A stretch of 64,000 bases of DNA, from assembly GCF_963678635.1 (NCBI RefSeq), contig NC_087069.1, forward strand, positions 37,573,329 to 37,637,328, written 5' to 3'. This document shows, piece after piece, positions 22,760 to 33,533 of this stretch (within the stretch, counting starts at the first letter, position 1; every line of letters starts with the position of its first letter). Source of the stretch: Symsagittifera roscoffensis. Its lineage: Eukaryota; Xenacoelomorpha; Acoela; Convolutidae. The notes under the pieces are model-generated. The model had not been told where the DNA came from, did no database searches, and was given only the letters and a program-made list of their open reading frames with translations. The position numbers were made by a program, and so were the translations under genes.

Positions 22760-23215
22760 CACTGGAACACAACCCGCGAATTATCTAAGTTCTCTTGTTT
22801 CAACTATCCACGAGGAGGCAGGGACTATGGTCTAGAACAAAAATTAGTTTGAACGATATTTATTTCAGTTCTTGTTTTAAGAATTGAAAATTAAAGAAAA
22901 CAAATATTGAATTTATAGATGCAGTTAAATCATCTAGAATTTTTCACTGGAACACAACCCGCGAATTATCTAAGCTCTCATGTTTCAACCATCCACGAGG
23001 AGGCAGGGACTATGGTCTAGAACAAAAATTAGTTTGAACAATATTTATTTCAGTTCTTGTTTTAAGAATTGAAAATTAAAGAAAACAAATATTGAATTTA
23101 TAGATGCAGTTAAATCATCTAGAATATTTTTGTCTGCACAACCCACGAATTATCTAAGTTCTCTTGTTTTCAAATTTTAAGCTATTTTTGCATCTAATAT
23201 TTTTGTCTCCAAACC
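22760..23215. repeat. Tandem ~185-200 bp repeat downstream of heat-shock unit 4
   Basis: Same unit as at 20930-21775, with starts near 22760, 22945 and 23147 (the last shortened). The stretch 22945-23280 is almost identical to 21512-21860, so the block was probably copied together with the gene unit. Confidence 0.75.
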
Positions 23216-23337
23216 TTAAGCTAAAATTTTTAGCACAACTATAAAAACAAAAAACAAATCAGAGTTTATCGTTTGAATCGGACGCTAAAGTTTGAATATC
23301 CATCTATTTTTCTGCACTTTCCTTCTGCTGAATTCTT

Positions 23338-24107
23338 TCAATCGGAATTTCCCGAATCGACTGTTTCTTCTCTTCTTTCTTCTCTCTCGGCGTGAACGAC
23401 CACAGAGCCATCGTCCATCATCTTTGTCCTCAAAGTGTCCATTTTCACATCTTCGGGGATCGAGAACGCCTGCGAGAAAGTCTTCGTTCGTTTGTACGTC
23501 CCGTCCGAGCTCTGCCATTCCGTGTTTCCCGACATCGTCAAAGTATTTCCCTCCAATTTAACATTCACTTTGTCTGGTTTGAAACCACGAGTATCGACAA
23601 CCAGAGCCCAGTCGTCTTTCCCGACTGCGACCGCGTCTCGAAAATTCCTAATATTGTCATAGTTCACGCCTGGTCCGAAAAGAGAGTTTAAGCTTCGGAA
23701 GTCGTCGTATAAGTTTTCTTCGTCTCGGAGGAGCGCCTGGATCAAAGTGTCCGCGTGAGGAGAAAGCCAATTTATTCGGCTCGGGTAGAAGGCTGCCGAT
23801 GATGAAGGTCGTCCCCTATTGCTATTTCCGGGTCGTACCAGAAGGTTACATGTCAGTATTTAGACAGCCGCGTATTCATACTGGTCAGTATTTAGACAAA
23901 TACTGTTTCAACCAATCAGAATCGAGACAAAGAAGAAATTAATAAATAATTATTATTTATTTTGGATTATTTATGTTTTTTCTCGATTCTGATTGGTTCA
24001 TACAGTATTTGTCTAAATACTGACCAGTATGAATACGCGGCTGTCTAAATACTGGCTGCACTCCGTGCCAGAAGATACGGATCGTAATCGACAAAGTTTC
24101 GCAGCAT
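23338..24107 (-). pseudogene. Small heat-shock protein unit 4, split by a MITE
   Basis: The start codon and first 13 codons lie at 24107-24069 (MLRNFVDYDPYLL). The rest of the coding region resumes at about 23844 and continues through the alpha-crystallin domain. Between them sits a MITE of roughly 224 bp flanked by a CCAGAAG duplication. The 3' end has the same CT loss as unit 3, so the frame ends EETVDSGNSD at 23338 without the IPI motif. Upstream, GTAAGA (donor, 24213) and TTTCAG (acceptor, 24110) suggest a 104-base 5' UTR intron. This is the only unit that still adjoins clear heat-shock elements. Confidence 0.8.
23845..24068. mobile_element. Foldback MITE inserted in the first exon of heat-shock unit 4
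   Basis: 23853-24054 is a near-perfect palindrome. Both arms read CAGTATTTAGACAGCCGCG inwards to about CAATCAGAATCGAGA (about 75-80 bp each), around an AT-rich centre. Its flanks are CCAGAAG at 23838-23844 and 24069-24075, present once in the other units, so this is a target duplication of 7 bp. A few non-palindromic bases lie between the palindrome and the duplication on each side. The arms contain CCAATCA. Confidence 0.85.
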
Positions 24108-24332
24108 TTCTGAAAGTTAGGCGTGATTTGTTATTATTATTTTTCGTGAAAATTGGGAGTGCTTTTGCTTGAGCGCAAGAATTGAAGCAGGGATTGAAAT
24201 TTTGGTTTCTTACGGTAATAAAATTGGCTGATTGACCGAATTTATTGATTGGAATAGAGGTAAACTGTTTGCTTTTTGTACCTGGCACGAGGAAACTTTT
24301 AGTAAAATCATGAATTTAAAAAGCAGAAATGA

Positions 24333-24383
24333 GAATATTCTAGAAATTACGTGACGTTAAAATAGGACACGAATGTTCCAGAA
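24333..24383 (-). promoter_or_regulatory. Two heat-shock elements upstream of unit 4
   Basis: 24333-24345 reads GAATATTCTAGAA and 24371-24383 reads GAATGTTCCAGAA. Both are perfect GAAnnTTCnnGAA heat-shock factor trimer sites, and a weaker GGAAC follows the second. They are about 225-275 bp upstream of the unit 4 start codon (minus strand). No comparable site was found upstream of units 1-3, where the match between units ends at GCACGAGG. Confidence 0.85.
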
Positions 24384-24910
24384 GGATTGAAGGAACAAGC
24401 TAGCGAATATTAGGCAAATTGTAAAACACTCAGTCCTTTTCCGTTTTCTTTTGCACTATACCCTTGGGCTCTTTTTCTTATACAGACTAATAAAGCCACG
24501 GCAAACATTTGGTCTTCATACTCAACCTCGTAAAACTACTCATTACACTAATATATTTAAGCTCGTGTGAGGTAGGGGGGGGGGGGGAAGGAAAAAGAGC
24601 CTACCTTTGAGCTTTTACAGACGATTTTCAAGTACACATTGTCCGATTGTTACAAAAATTGGCATCGGAAAGATTAGGCCACGGCAAACATATTTAGTCT
24701 TCATATTTAGCTCTGTAAAAAAACTTAAGAACCTCCCTGCTTTTTAAAAATATTTCAAGAAGAATTTCTGGTCAGATATTTAGATTAGAACTTGAGATAA
24801 ACCATAAAATTAATGCTTATGGGGGGAAGAAAAGGAGACCATTCAAACTGTTCTGTAGTTCCATGTAAATTGTGGCGGTCTATAGATTAATGTGAATATA
24901 ACAAACGAGA
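24384..24910. other. Spacer upstream of the heat-shock cluster
   Basis: No gene seen. A degenerate duplication (GCCACGGCAAACAT, then TAGTCTTCATA-like words) occurs near 24494 and 24683, and a run of 13 G lies near 24575. Confidence 0.5.
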
Positions 24911-25815
24911 ACAAGACTGCTCGCATCAGGGCGAAGCCCTGAATGTTCCGACTGCCTTTTAGGGTTTTTGGAGCAGTAATAACAACAAAAAATTCAATGA
25001 AATAAAACAAAATCAAAAAAAAATTTCTAAAACTTGAAATTTTTTATGAAAATCATCCCCCCACACGCCATACAAAGTACAAAAGGATAGATTTCGCTCC
25101 TTGTAACAAACCAATTGTGGCAAATAAGCTTCTTTTAACCAATTTGGAACGATTTCTAAGACGGATTAAATATCCGCCTACGCGTTAATAGCACAAAATA
25201 TATCGCGCGTTATTTGTCACAAATTGGCCAAAATTGCAACCTTTAAACCCCCATAACTTTACGAAAAATGATTACAGGTGAAATATCTTTTTTACCGGAT
25301 CTTGTTGTTCCGACTTTCAATACGAAAGTAACGGAATATTTGTGCTCGGGGTGGGTTTTTTTTTTCTACAAATTTCGACTTTTTATGTAGCCATTTTTGA
25401 CGGAACTTTTTATATCATTCGAAATTTATTGTTGTCTTGAGCTTAAATTTGAAAAGATATTTCACCTGTGATCATTTTCCGTAAAGTTACGGGAGTTTAA
25501 AGTTTGCCATTTTGGTCAATTTGGGACAATTAACGCGCGAAATATTTCGCGCTATCAACGCGTAAGCGGGGATTTCATCCGCCTTATAAATCGTTCCAAA
25601 TTGGTTGAAAGAAGCTTATTTGCCATAATTGATTGTTACTAGGAGCAAAATTTATCTTTTTGTACTTTGTATGGCGTGTGGGGGGATGATTTTCACAAAA
25701 AATTTCGAATTAAAATAAAAGAAAAACTTATTTTTTATTTTAATTAATTTTTTTATGCTATTACTGCTCCATAGACCTTAAAAGGCAGTCGGAACATTCA
25801 GGGAGCAGTCTTGTT
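24911..25815. mobile_element. Foldback (long inverted repeat) element, about 905 bp
   Basis: The left end AACAAGACTGCTC is mirrored by the right end GAGCAGTCTTGTT. Complementary landmarks continue inward: GAATGTTCCGACTGCC, GGAGCAGTAAT, CACACGCCATACAAAGTAC, CCAATTTGGAACGATTT, GCGCGTTA and AACTTTACG. The arms are roughly 370 bp or longer and surround a short core with GTGCTCGGGGTGGGTT. It has no ORF. A target duplication was not clear. Confidence 0.75.
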
Positions 25816-26917
25816 AACAATTTCCCCCCTATTGCAATAGCTTAACTGTTCAATTCTTTCTTTATAGGGAAGGAGATTCGTTAAAAGGTACCATAGGGGG
25901 GATGGGGGGAGATGGGGAATGGGGGGAGTAGTTAACAAACATCCCCCACTCCCCACCTGCCAATTTTCATTATTTTAATAAGTTTAATTTTTTTCGCATT
26001 ATCCGATTGTTGTGAAATTGGCATTTCGAGTAATTAGGCAATAACAAGGATCTATTTAACAACCCTCCCCTATTGTATCTACTAAGGAATCTCCACCCCT
26101 GTAAATAAAAACAGTAAATATGCACTAGAGGGTTGTAGGGAAATTCGAATTTTGCTGCATTCTGATTGGTCGAAAATTCTTGAAAGGGGGAGATTGTTAA
26201 GTAGCTCCAATTACAACTATATTGTATCTTTATAGGTAAACTTTGTCCATTCTCTTGTAGGACCTAAAATTTGATGTATATGTGAGGTGGGGAAAACAGG
26301 GCTCAGTAAAAATCAATTGGGAGATAAAATGTCAATTAATTGAAAGGTTTGTCAATTAAACAATTAATTGCTAGTAATTGGTTTCGTTCATGGCTTTTGT
26401 CACATCAGTCTTTGACCAAAATTGTTTGTTGACGTTCAGAAAAAGTGCATCTCGGGGTTCATCGGAAACAGACTGATGTGACAGGTCGTTTAATGTAAAT
26501 CCGGCTTTGCTGGAAATAAGTTCAACAAATTGAACAAATTACACAGCTGCTCACTTGATCTGGTTTCAATTTAATATTGTATAGCGTGCCACCCAACTAT
26601 AAAAGACACAATTAATTGCAATTGCCTGGCTTTTTTTGTCAATGGACACTAATTGAAAGAAAACTATTGTCAACGAATGGTCGGTCTCCAATTAATTGGT
26701 CGCCAATTCACCTTTACTAAGCCCTGGGGGAAGAGCCTTGCAGTTACTTCTTAATCGGGTCTTTTTTTATTCAGATGGACATCGAAGTTGAATCGCTCTA
26801 TAAAGAGTTCAAAGTTCCATAGCCTAAGGATAATCAACCAAATAGTTTATAAATCAAAATCCATTAAAGGCGCAATTATATCAGTCTCTTGAAATTTCAT
26901 TTTTGAAAAAAAATTAT
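25816..26917. other. Intergenic sequence with G/C-run and AATTAATT-rich patches
   Basis: G-rich runs near 25895-25930 and AATTAATTG words near 26330-26380 and 26605-26700. No coding or RNA gene seen. Confidence 0.45.
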
Positions 26918-27510
26918 AACAAGAATGCTCGTATCTGGGCGAAACCATAAATGTTCCGACTTCCTTTTAAGGTCTATGGAGCAGCAATAACACGAAAAAT
27001 TTAAATAGAATAAAATAAATTCAAATTTTTTATCAAAAAAATTGAGATTTTTTTGTGAAAACATCCCACCACACGCCATATTGAGTACAAAATGATAGAT
27101 TTTGCTCCTATTAACAAATCAGTTATGACATATAAGCTTCCTTGAACCAATTTGGAACGATTTCTAAGACGGATTAAATCTCGTTTACTCGTTAATAGCG
27201 CGAAATATATCGCGCGTTAATTGTCCCAATTTGGCCGAAATGGCAAACTTTAAACCCCCATAATTTTACAAAAAAAAAGAGAGATCACAGGTGAAATATT
27301 CTATCAAAGTTAAGCTCAAGACAACAATAGCTTTCGATTGATTTTTAAAAATTCCGTGAAAAATGGCTAGTTAAAAAGTCTAAATTTGTCTGAAGAAAAA
27401 AAAACCCATCCCGAGCACATGCATTCAGTTATTTTTGTTACAAAAGTCGGAAAAACAAGGATAGCCGGTTACTGTACAGGTAAAATAGCACAGAATGTTC
27501 TGATCATACT
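26918..27510. mobile_element. Single-arm relative of the foldback element
   Basis: Starts AACAAGAATGCTCGTATCTG and follows the left arm of 24911-25815 in order: AATGTTCCGACTTCC, CTATGGAGCAGCAATAAC, CACACGCCATA, CCAATTTGGAACGATTTC, GCGCGTTAATTG, then the core word CCCGAGCACATGCATTC. A shorter decayed match (CTGCTCCTACCAGAGC, AACGCTCCATCTGCC) lies near 27707-27755. Confidence 0.65.
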
Positions 27511-28355
27511 CTTTCAAAAACTACAAGAAAAATTTTATTTCAAACTAGCGTGTTGTTTTCTCAATCGCTTGAGGTTCTGAAATTCACAAAATTCTATGTT
27601 GAAATTTTTATTCCCGCAGCCCGTAGTTCGTTGATAATATCCAAACAGGAAGCAAATTGACCCGGCTTTTTATGTCTGAAGACAATCAAACTTGTAACGA
27701 GTAAAAAAACTGCTCCTACCAGAGCACAACCTGAACGCTCCATCTGCCTCCTAACGACGATCAATTTTTTTAAAATTGAAATCATCATTAAAATTTATTT
27801 AATATGTGAAATTTTATTGAGAAAAATTTCTTTATGATATATTTTGCGTCTGATGAAGTTTTAACAGGGAAATATTGATTGCGAGTTCAATTTGGAGTGA
27901 TTTGAATTGTATTACGCCTTGATAGGGCTAGCTAAACTGCTTGTTAATTACCACTATTTGAACTATAGTCGTCAAAGTAACCCTAAATTGAAAGCATTTG
28001 TGAAAAATAATTCAGGTGGTTTTTTTTTGAGCACTGGCAGCGAATTATTCCGACTATATAATAAAGCGAATTATTCCTTCGAAAGTCAAAACAACAAAAA
28101 AGGAAACATTGTTCATTCTTATGATCGCTATTGAATTAAATTAACGATTCACAGACAGATTAAATCACTCAGAGCTTTCGAAATGCACAATGAATTGCTC
28201 TTTTCTTACAGTTTTGTGCCAAAGTTTCAAGGTAAATAAATGGAAGTTGATCTATTGCCATCCGCTTAGTGGCGTGACGGTTATGCGCGCAGAGGAGTGA
28301 CATTAAACATTCAATTCTGGTAAATATCGGGTTGATTGCATTATCCGTTGACTGT

Positions 28356-28766
28356 TGGAACCTGATCTAAACTATATTTTATGATTGGATAAATTAGATA
28401 TTTTACCACTGTAAAGTATTTAATATTAACCAATCTTGATCCATCTGACTAACAACCCACTTATTTGTAAGTGCTGAAATTACTTGTAGTTTCAGCACCA
28501 GAGAGATTTGAATTTAACTTAGAAATTAGTTGGACTCTCCAAGAAGACTTCAGCAGCCGCAATAAACCAGTATACCCTAGATCTATTGAGCCTAGCAGAG
28601 ACTAGTTAAACAACCTGAGACTAGACAGTATAAGAGTAAGATTAGGATTGGTATTAGACTAAGAAGTTGCACGAATCTATCCGGCCGAAAATAAGATAGC
28701 GTGACGAGCAGACGGTGTACCCTATCCGAAATTACTCTATGAGTTAGCCACAACGGTCCTAACTCA
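28356..28766 (+). repeat. 5' LTR in tandem copy A
   Basis: 411 bp, starting TGGAACCTG and ending CCTAACTCA. By eye it differs from the LTR at 33032 by about 7 changes and from that at 51507 by about 10. Confidence 0.85.
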
Positions 28767-28853
28767 TCTGGTGCGACCATAAGTCTCGAACAAGACCTTA
28801 ATAGCTTAGAATTAACCAAAAGTAGATTAGAATTTAGACAAAACATTTACAAA

Positions 28854-29087
28854 ATGTTATACGACGATAATTTCATCGAAATGTCTCTACGACTCAATAG
28901 ATCAGAGCCAATATTCCGAACGATAACAGAACTACCCGGTATTGGAAGAAGACATCGAACCAGAGACGACATACGACAAAGTAGAAACTTACCATTTAGT
29001 TATATGATAGTTCGGCAAAAGCCAACACAAACTTTTGTATTTAGAATTTTATTAGCAATGAATTTAGATTTTCATTTGCAAACATAA
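28854..29087 (+). CDS. Leader ORF, copy A (77 residues, unknown)
   Basis: Starts at an ATG about 85 bp after the LTR and encodes MLYDDNFIEMSLRL onwards, ending LDFHLQT. It is in the untranslated leader of the giant element. No domain is recognised. Against copy B six of seven nucleotide changes alter the protein, all in the first 49 codons. It may be a short upstream ORF or chance; a start-proximal ORF in the leader could affect translation of ORF1. Confidence 0.3.
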   Translation: MLYDDNFIEMSLRLNRSEPIFRTITELPGIGRRHRTRDDIRQSRNLPFSYMIVRQKPTQTFVFRILLAMNLDFHLQT

Positions 29088-30016
29088 AATCTTGAAGTCA
29101 ATCTTCATAATCATTTCAGGCGCTAAACAAAATTATTAATATACAATAACGATTGATAAAAAGATCTCAGATCGTTTTCCTAAATTCTGCAGTATTATAA
29201 AAAACATGTTTGGAAAATATTTATTGAAAAATCAAAACAAAAATTAGTAGCATGACAATAAACGGTTAGTAATCATAAATCATCCTGTTGTTCCAGCTTC
29301 ATCACCTAAACATAACAGCATTCACAAGCTCACTAATATCATTAAAACACTAAATCTTTTCCTTAAACAAATTTAAACCATTTTAAAACTTAAATTCACT
29401 TAATTTTAAAATCAGATCATCAAGGCTTATTCTTGGATCTTAATTCATTTTTTATTTATTTAAATTTAAAACTTGATCATCAAGGCCTATCCTTGGATCA
29501 AAAAGAACAATTTTGTTCTCCTCCACCCACTTAGCTAGTGTCTAACGACCTCAAACGTCGATTCACTATCCAACCCTTTCTAAAAACCCAGGACTAATAG
29601 AAATTTTTGAACAAAACTAACCATTCAAATTAGGATAAACAGTGAAGAACTTCGGTTATTCATCCTTCACTTGATCCCCCCTCTTAACAAACCCAGGATA
29701 AATCTTAGACTTAGTAGGTTTAAAATAGTATCTAACGAACTACTCGCGTTCTAATTATACCTGAACCTTGTGGATCGATTTACTATTCTCCAACCCTTGA
29801 ACACAATCACTACCCCTAAGTAAGATTAAGTAAGTTAACACCTTAGCTTATATTAGCCACAAGAAAGTAAAAAATCATTCTTCGGAATCGATATACTTTT
29901 CTCTCCAACCCTGAACAAATAGACCCAGGTTAAGCTAACCAAAAAATCGTAAGGACTAACAGTTTAGGAAAATAGAAATCATTTAACAACCTTTTGCATC
30001 CGTCATCCTAAACCTT

Positions 30017-30484
30017 ATGTCATTTAAAAATCTAGGAAACAAACAAACAATCGTTTTACACAATTGTGAAATAGATAACAAAAGATACGACCTTGTAATC
30101 ACACCTCATACACAAACAGTTGGATATATTAGAACAAAACGACAAACACTAAAAAGAAAAATAATAACCAAACAAAGACAAATAACACGAAAAAGATTTT
30201 CAAAAACTAGAAACGCATTTTCAGAATCAGAAGCCAGCAGTTTAGACGAACTTTATAAATTAAAAGAATCAATAGATAAAAATTGCCCCATTCACGATCA
30301 ATTTTATTTTTCCGACTCAGAAACAACTTCAATTTCATCAAAAAGAGGAAAAAGAAGAATAAAAAAGCAATATAAACACAAACCAGTACACTTATATAAT
30401 TGGAATCAACCAATTAGACACATCGATAATTACATATTAACAGTCATTCAACGAAAAAATGAGCTCAACACACACTCCAGGTGA
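30017..30484 (+). CDS. ORF1, copy A (155 residues, basic)
   Basis: Duplicate of 34697-35164, identical in protein by eye. See that entry for the description. The copy is not linked to a complete pol, since copy A breaks off inside gag. Confidence 0.5.
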   Translation: MSFKNLGNKQTIVLHNCEIDNKRYDLVITPHTQTVGYIRTKRQTLKRKIITKQRQITRKRFSKTRNAFSESEASSLDELYKLKESIDKNCPIHDQFYFSDSETTSISSKRGKRRIKKQYKHKPVHLYNWNQPIRHIDNYILTVIQRKNELNTHSR

Positions 30485-31007
30485 AGAAAGTCCAGATGAT
30501 GACGATATCTACCCCTTCCTCGTAGGTTCACCCGATAATAGAGGACAACATGATTTTTGCAAAAATTTACTCTTAAATTTGTTTGAACCCGGAATCAGCC
30601 CATGTAAAGCAGAGTTCCCAGATGTAAAAATCAAAAGACAAATTATCGATCACTATCTGAAAGATATATGTAACTTAACACAACAATACGGAATCTATTC
30701 CATAGAATTCAGCTCACCAAACCAGAATCACAGCAAATATGTAATTCAAACAGACGACCTTGATTTAGAATTTTCAAAAGTATTCTCAGAATACATAAAA
30801 AGCATACAATATCATAACTCACAAAGAGCAAACTCAATATTCGCTAATGAAGTTTTTGCAATAATCTATAGTTATATCTCGATATTAGAAAACGAAATCC
30901 CAATCCCAAATGTCTCCCCGACAGAAACATCTAAACATATAAAGGTACGACATGAAATCACACTACTTTCTAGTTTTCTAAATATAATTAGAAAAAAATT
31001 TCACTAA
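30459..31007 (+). CDS. ORF2, copy A (182 residues)
   Basis: Duplicate of 35139-35687, with the same 26-nt overlap with ORF1 and the same TTT CAC TAA end. The nucleotide changes seen between copies are silent in this frame. Confidence 0.5.
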   Translation: MSSTHTPGEESPDDDDIYPFLVGSPDNRGQHDFCKNLLLNLFEPGISPCKAEFPDVKIKRQIIDHYLKDICNLTQQYGIYSIEFSSPNQNHSKYVIQTDDLDLEFSKVFSEYIKSIQYHNSQRANSIFANEVFAIIYSYISILENEIPIPNVSPTETSKHIKVRHEITLLSSFLNIIRKKFH

Positions 31008-32352
31008 CGATGAAGTTTCACCACATACAAAACATGATTTACAAAAAATTTTGGCATGGTTTATAATAGATTATTTCACACATAATATAGATTTAATTTC
31101 ACAAGCGAGAAAAAATTTTAGACCTCAAAACTCAAACGACAATACCGCCATCACAGAACAATCAGACTATGTTTGGGACCCCGAATGGTCTCATTATGCA
31201 TTCATAAATTTCCCACACTCAATCTCAAGTCAAGCGATAAGTACAATATCTTATACAAGAGATTATGTAAGAGTAATACCATTAACCATTGATGCAACAC
31301 CATTAAACTACAATACATTTTTACCTGATACGCGAAATAATAGTTTAAATTCAACAATCATACACAATGAAAACCTTAATGGAACTAGGAATCTCACTCA
31401 ACAAGATATTCAGACACCATCACACTTCATAAATGAAGAAATCGCTCAACCAATAACAACTACACAACAAAGTATTTCACCGATACGTCCAAATTTAACA
31501 ACACCAAGAAATACAAATCCTTCACTAGCACAGGTAACCTTACAATCAACCGTTAAACCTTCGATTGCTCCGAAATATTCACAAATGGATTATCAAACAT
31601 ACAGACCCATGACAATACCGTCAAAAACACGCAGAACGTTCACAAGGAACAATTTTGCAGAACACAATTATAATTACACACATCCATCAAAAACAAACTA
31701 TCCCTCACGAAAAAATCATAATAATAATCACATAAGACATCGATATTGGGATAATCCAATGGCACCAATCAATTCAGTAAATTTTCAAACAAATTCACAT
31801 CCTCCACAGGATCGTAGTGAAAATTACCCATTCTTTCAACAGAATAAAAATAAAAAACAAGCATCTCATCAAACGGATTACTTATCCTCAGATGATGATT
31901 ATTTGCAACCAGATATATTTGCACCATCTACCCAAGAATATCGTGGACAAGGAATACAAAAAACACATACATATCATAGAATTTTTCCTCCACAACCGAT
32001 AGATACACAAAATCAACAACCAATACAAACACAAAACCCAATTAATACACAATCTTTTCAACCAATTCAGCCACAAAACCCAATTATTACACACTCGTAT
32101 CAACCAACACAAATGCAAAATGAAATACCACTCCCATATTATCTTCAACTACACGAAATAACAAGAAATCAACTTTCAAATTTTTCACAAATGCCCAATG
32201 CAGCAGAATCATTACAAATGACAACGAATCCATACCTTATGGGTGGATCATCAATAACGTCAAACAAACCTTTAATGGTATTCACAGGAACAGATCCCGA
32301 ATATTCTGTAGAAGATTATTTAAATGCAGTAACAGCAAATTTAATTTTAAAT
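31000..32352 (+). pseudogene. gag, copy A, truncated by the duplication junction
   Basis: In the +1 frame after ORF2, as in copy B. It runs through the Gln/Asn/Pro-rich N-terminal half and the start of the capsid-like region (VFTGTDPEYSVEDYLNA) and breaks off after 32352. The frame then reads about 54 codons of duplicated flank before stopping at 32514. The capsid-like core and zinc knuckle are absent. Confidence 0.75.
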
Positions 32353-32357
32353 CAGAA

Positions 32358-33031
32358 GACAATCAAACTTGTAACGAGTAAAAAAACTGCTCCTACCAGA
32401 GCACAACCTGAACGCTCCATCTGCCTCCTAACGACGATCAATTTTTTTAAAATTGAAATCATCATTAAAATTTATTTAATATGTGAAATTTTATTGAGAA
32501 AAATTTCTTTATGATATATTTTGCGTCTGATGAAGTTTTAACAGGGAAATATTGATTGCGAGTTCAATTTGGAGTGATTTGAATTGTATTACGCCTTGAT
32601 AGGGCTAGCTAAACTGCTTGTTAATTACCACTATTTGAACTATAGTCGTCAAAGTAACCCTAAATTGAAAGCATTTGTGAAAAATAATTCAGGTGGTTTT
32701 TTTTGAGCACTGGCAGCGAATTATTCCGACTATATAATAAAGCGAATTATTCCTTCGAAAGTCAAAACAACAAAAAAGGAAACATTGTTCATTCTTATGA
32801 TCGCTATTGAATTAAATTAACGATTCACAGACAGATTAAATCACTCAGAGCTTTCGAAATGCACAATGAATTGCTCTTTTCTTACAGTTTTGTGCCAAAG
32901 TTTCAAGATAAATAAATGGAAGTTGATCTATTGCCATCCGCTTAGTGGCGTGACGGTTATGCGCGCAGAGGAGTGACATTAAACATTCAATTCTGGTAAA
33001 TATCGGGTTGATTGCATTATCCGTTGACTGT
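32358..33031 (+). repeat. Duplicated host flank of the giant element (copy B)
   Basis: Matches 27681-28355 with about two differences. It ends in CTGT (33028-33031), the left target-site duplication of the element. No gene was recognised in either copy of this flank; the short frame near 27907 starts at TTG and is not supported. Confidence 0.8.
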
Positions 33032-33446
33032 TGGAACCTGATCTAAACTATATTTTATGATTGGATAAATTAGATATTTTACCACTGTAAAGTGTTTAAT
33101 ATTAACCAATCATGATCCATCTGACTAACAACCCACTTATTTGTAAGTGCTGAAATTACTTGTAGTTTCAGCACCAGAGAGAATTGAATTTAACTTAGAA
33201 ATTAGTTGGACTCTCCAAGTAGACTTCAGCAGCCGCAATAAACCAGTATACCCTAGATCTATTGAGCCTAGCAGAGACTAGTTAAACAACCTGAGACTAG
33301 ACAGTATAAGAGTAAGATTAGGATCGGTATTAGACTAAGAAGTTGCACGAATCTATCCGGCCAAAAAAAAATAAGATAGCGTGACGAGCAGACGGTGTAC
33401 CCTATCCGAAATTACTCTATGAGTTAACCACAACGGTCCTAACTCA
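33032..33446 (+). repeat. 5' LTR of element 1
   Basis: 415 bp, TGGAACCTGATC to CCTAACTCA. It has an A-run expansion near 33361-33370 relative to the other LTRs. Confidence 0.9.
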
Positions 33447-33448
33447 TC

Positions 33449-33466
33449 TGGTGCGACCATAAGTCT
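33449..33466 (+). promoter_or_regulatory. Candidate primer binding site
   Basis: TGGTGCGACCATAAGTCT begins 2 bases after the LTR. Further on, CTCGAAC is complementary to a tRNA T-loop, as expected if the primer is a tRNA 3' end. The donor tRNA was not identified, and the spacing to the T-loop is one base short of standard. Confidence 0.55.
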
Positions 33467-33533
33467 CGAACAAGACCTTAATAGCTTAGAATTAACCAAA
33501 AATAGATTAGAATTTAGACAAAACATTTACAAA

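Larger units (their letters stand above)
27681..32352 (+). repeat. Copy A of a ~4.68-kb tandem duplication (element flank + 5' LTR + leader + ORF1/2 + partial gag)
   Basis: From GACAATCAAACTTG at 27681 this segment is repeated almost base for base from 32358. Copy A ends inside gag (after 32352), where the sequence jumps back to the flank. The unit therefore includes about 670 bp of sequence upstream of the LTR, so this is a duplication of host DNA plus element end, not a second insertion. An assembly artefact joining two haplotypes is the main alternative. Confidence 0.85.

Noticed and set aside
27594-27788. 64-codon minus-strand frame with a hydrophobic segment
   Set aside because: It overlaps a decayed foldback-family fragment and has no conserved features.
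27907-28134. 75-codon plus-strand frame in the host flank of the giant element
   Set aside because: It starts at TTG and shows no domain. Its presence in both tandem copies only reflects the duplication.
29400-30016. Recurring CCAACCCT / ACCCAGG words in the leader as a CRISPR-like or satellite array
   Set aside because: Spacing and sequence are irregular and the genome is eukaryotic; noted only as part of the structured leader.
28356-32352. Tandem copy A as an independent, truncated retrotransposon insertion
   Set aside because: Copy A shares about 670 bp of host flank and the CTGT site with copy B, so duplication of a segment explains it better.
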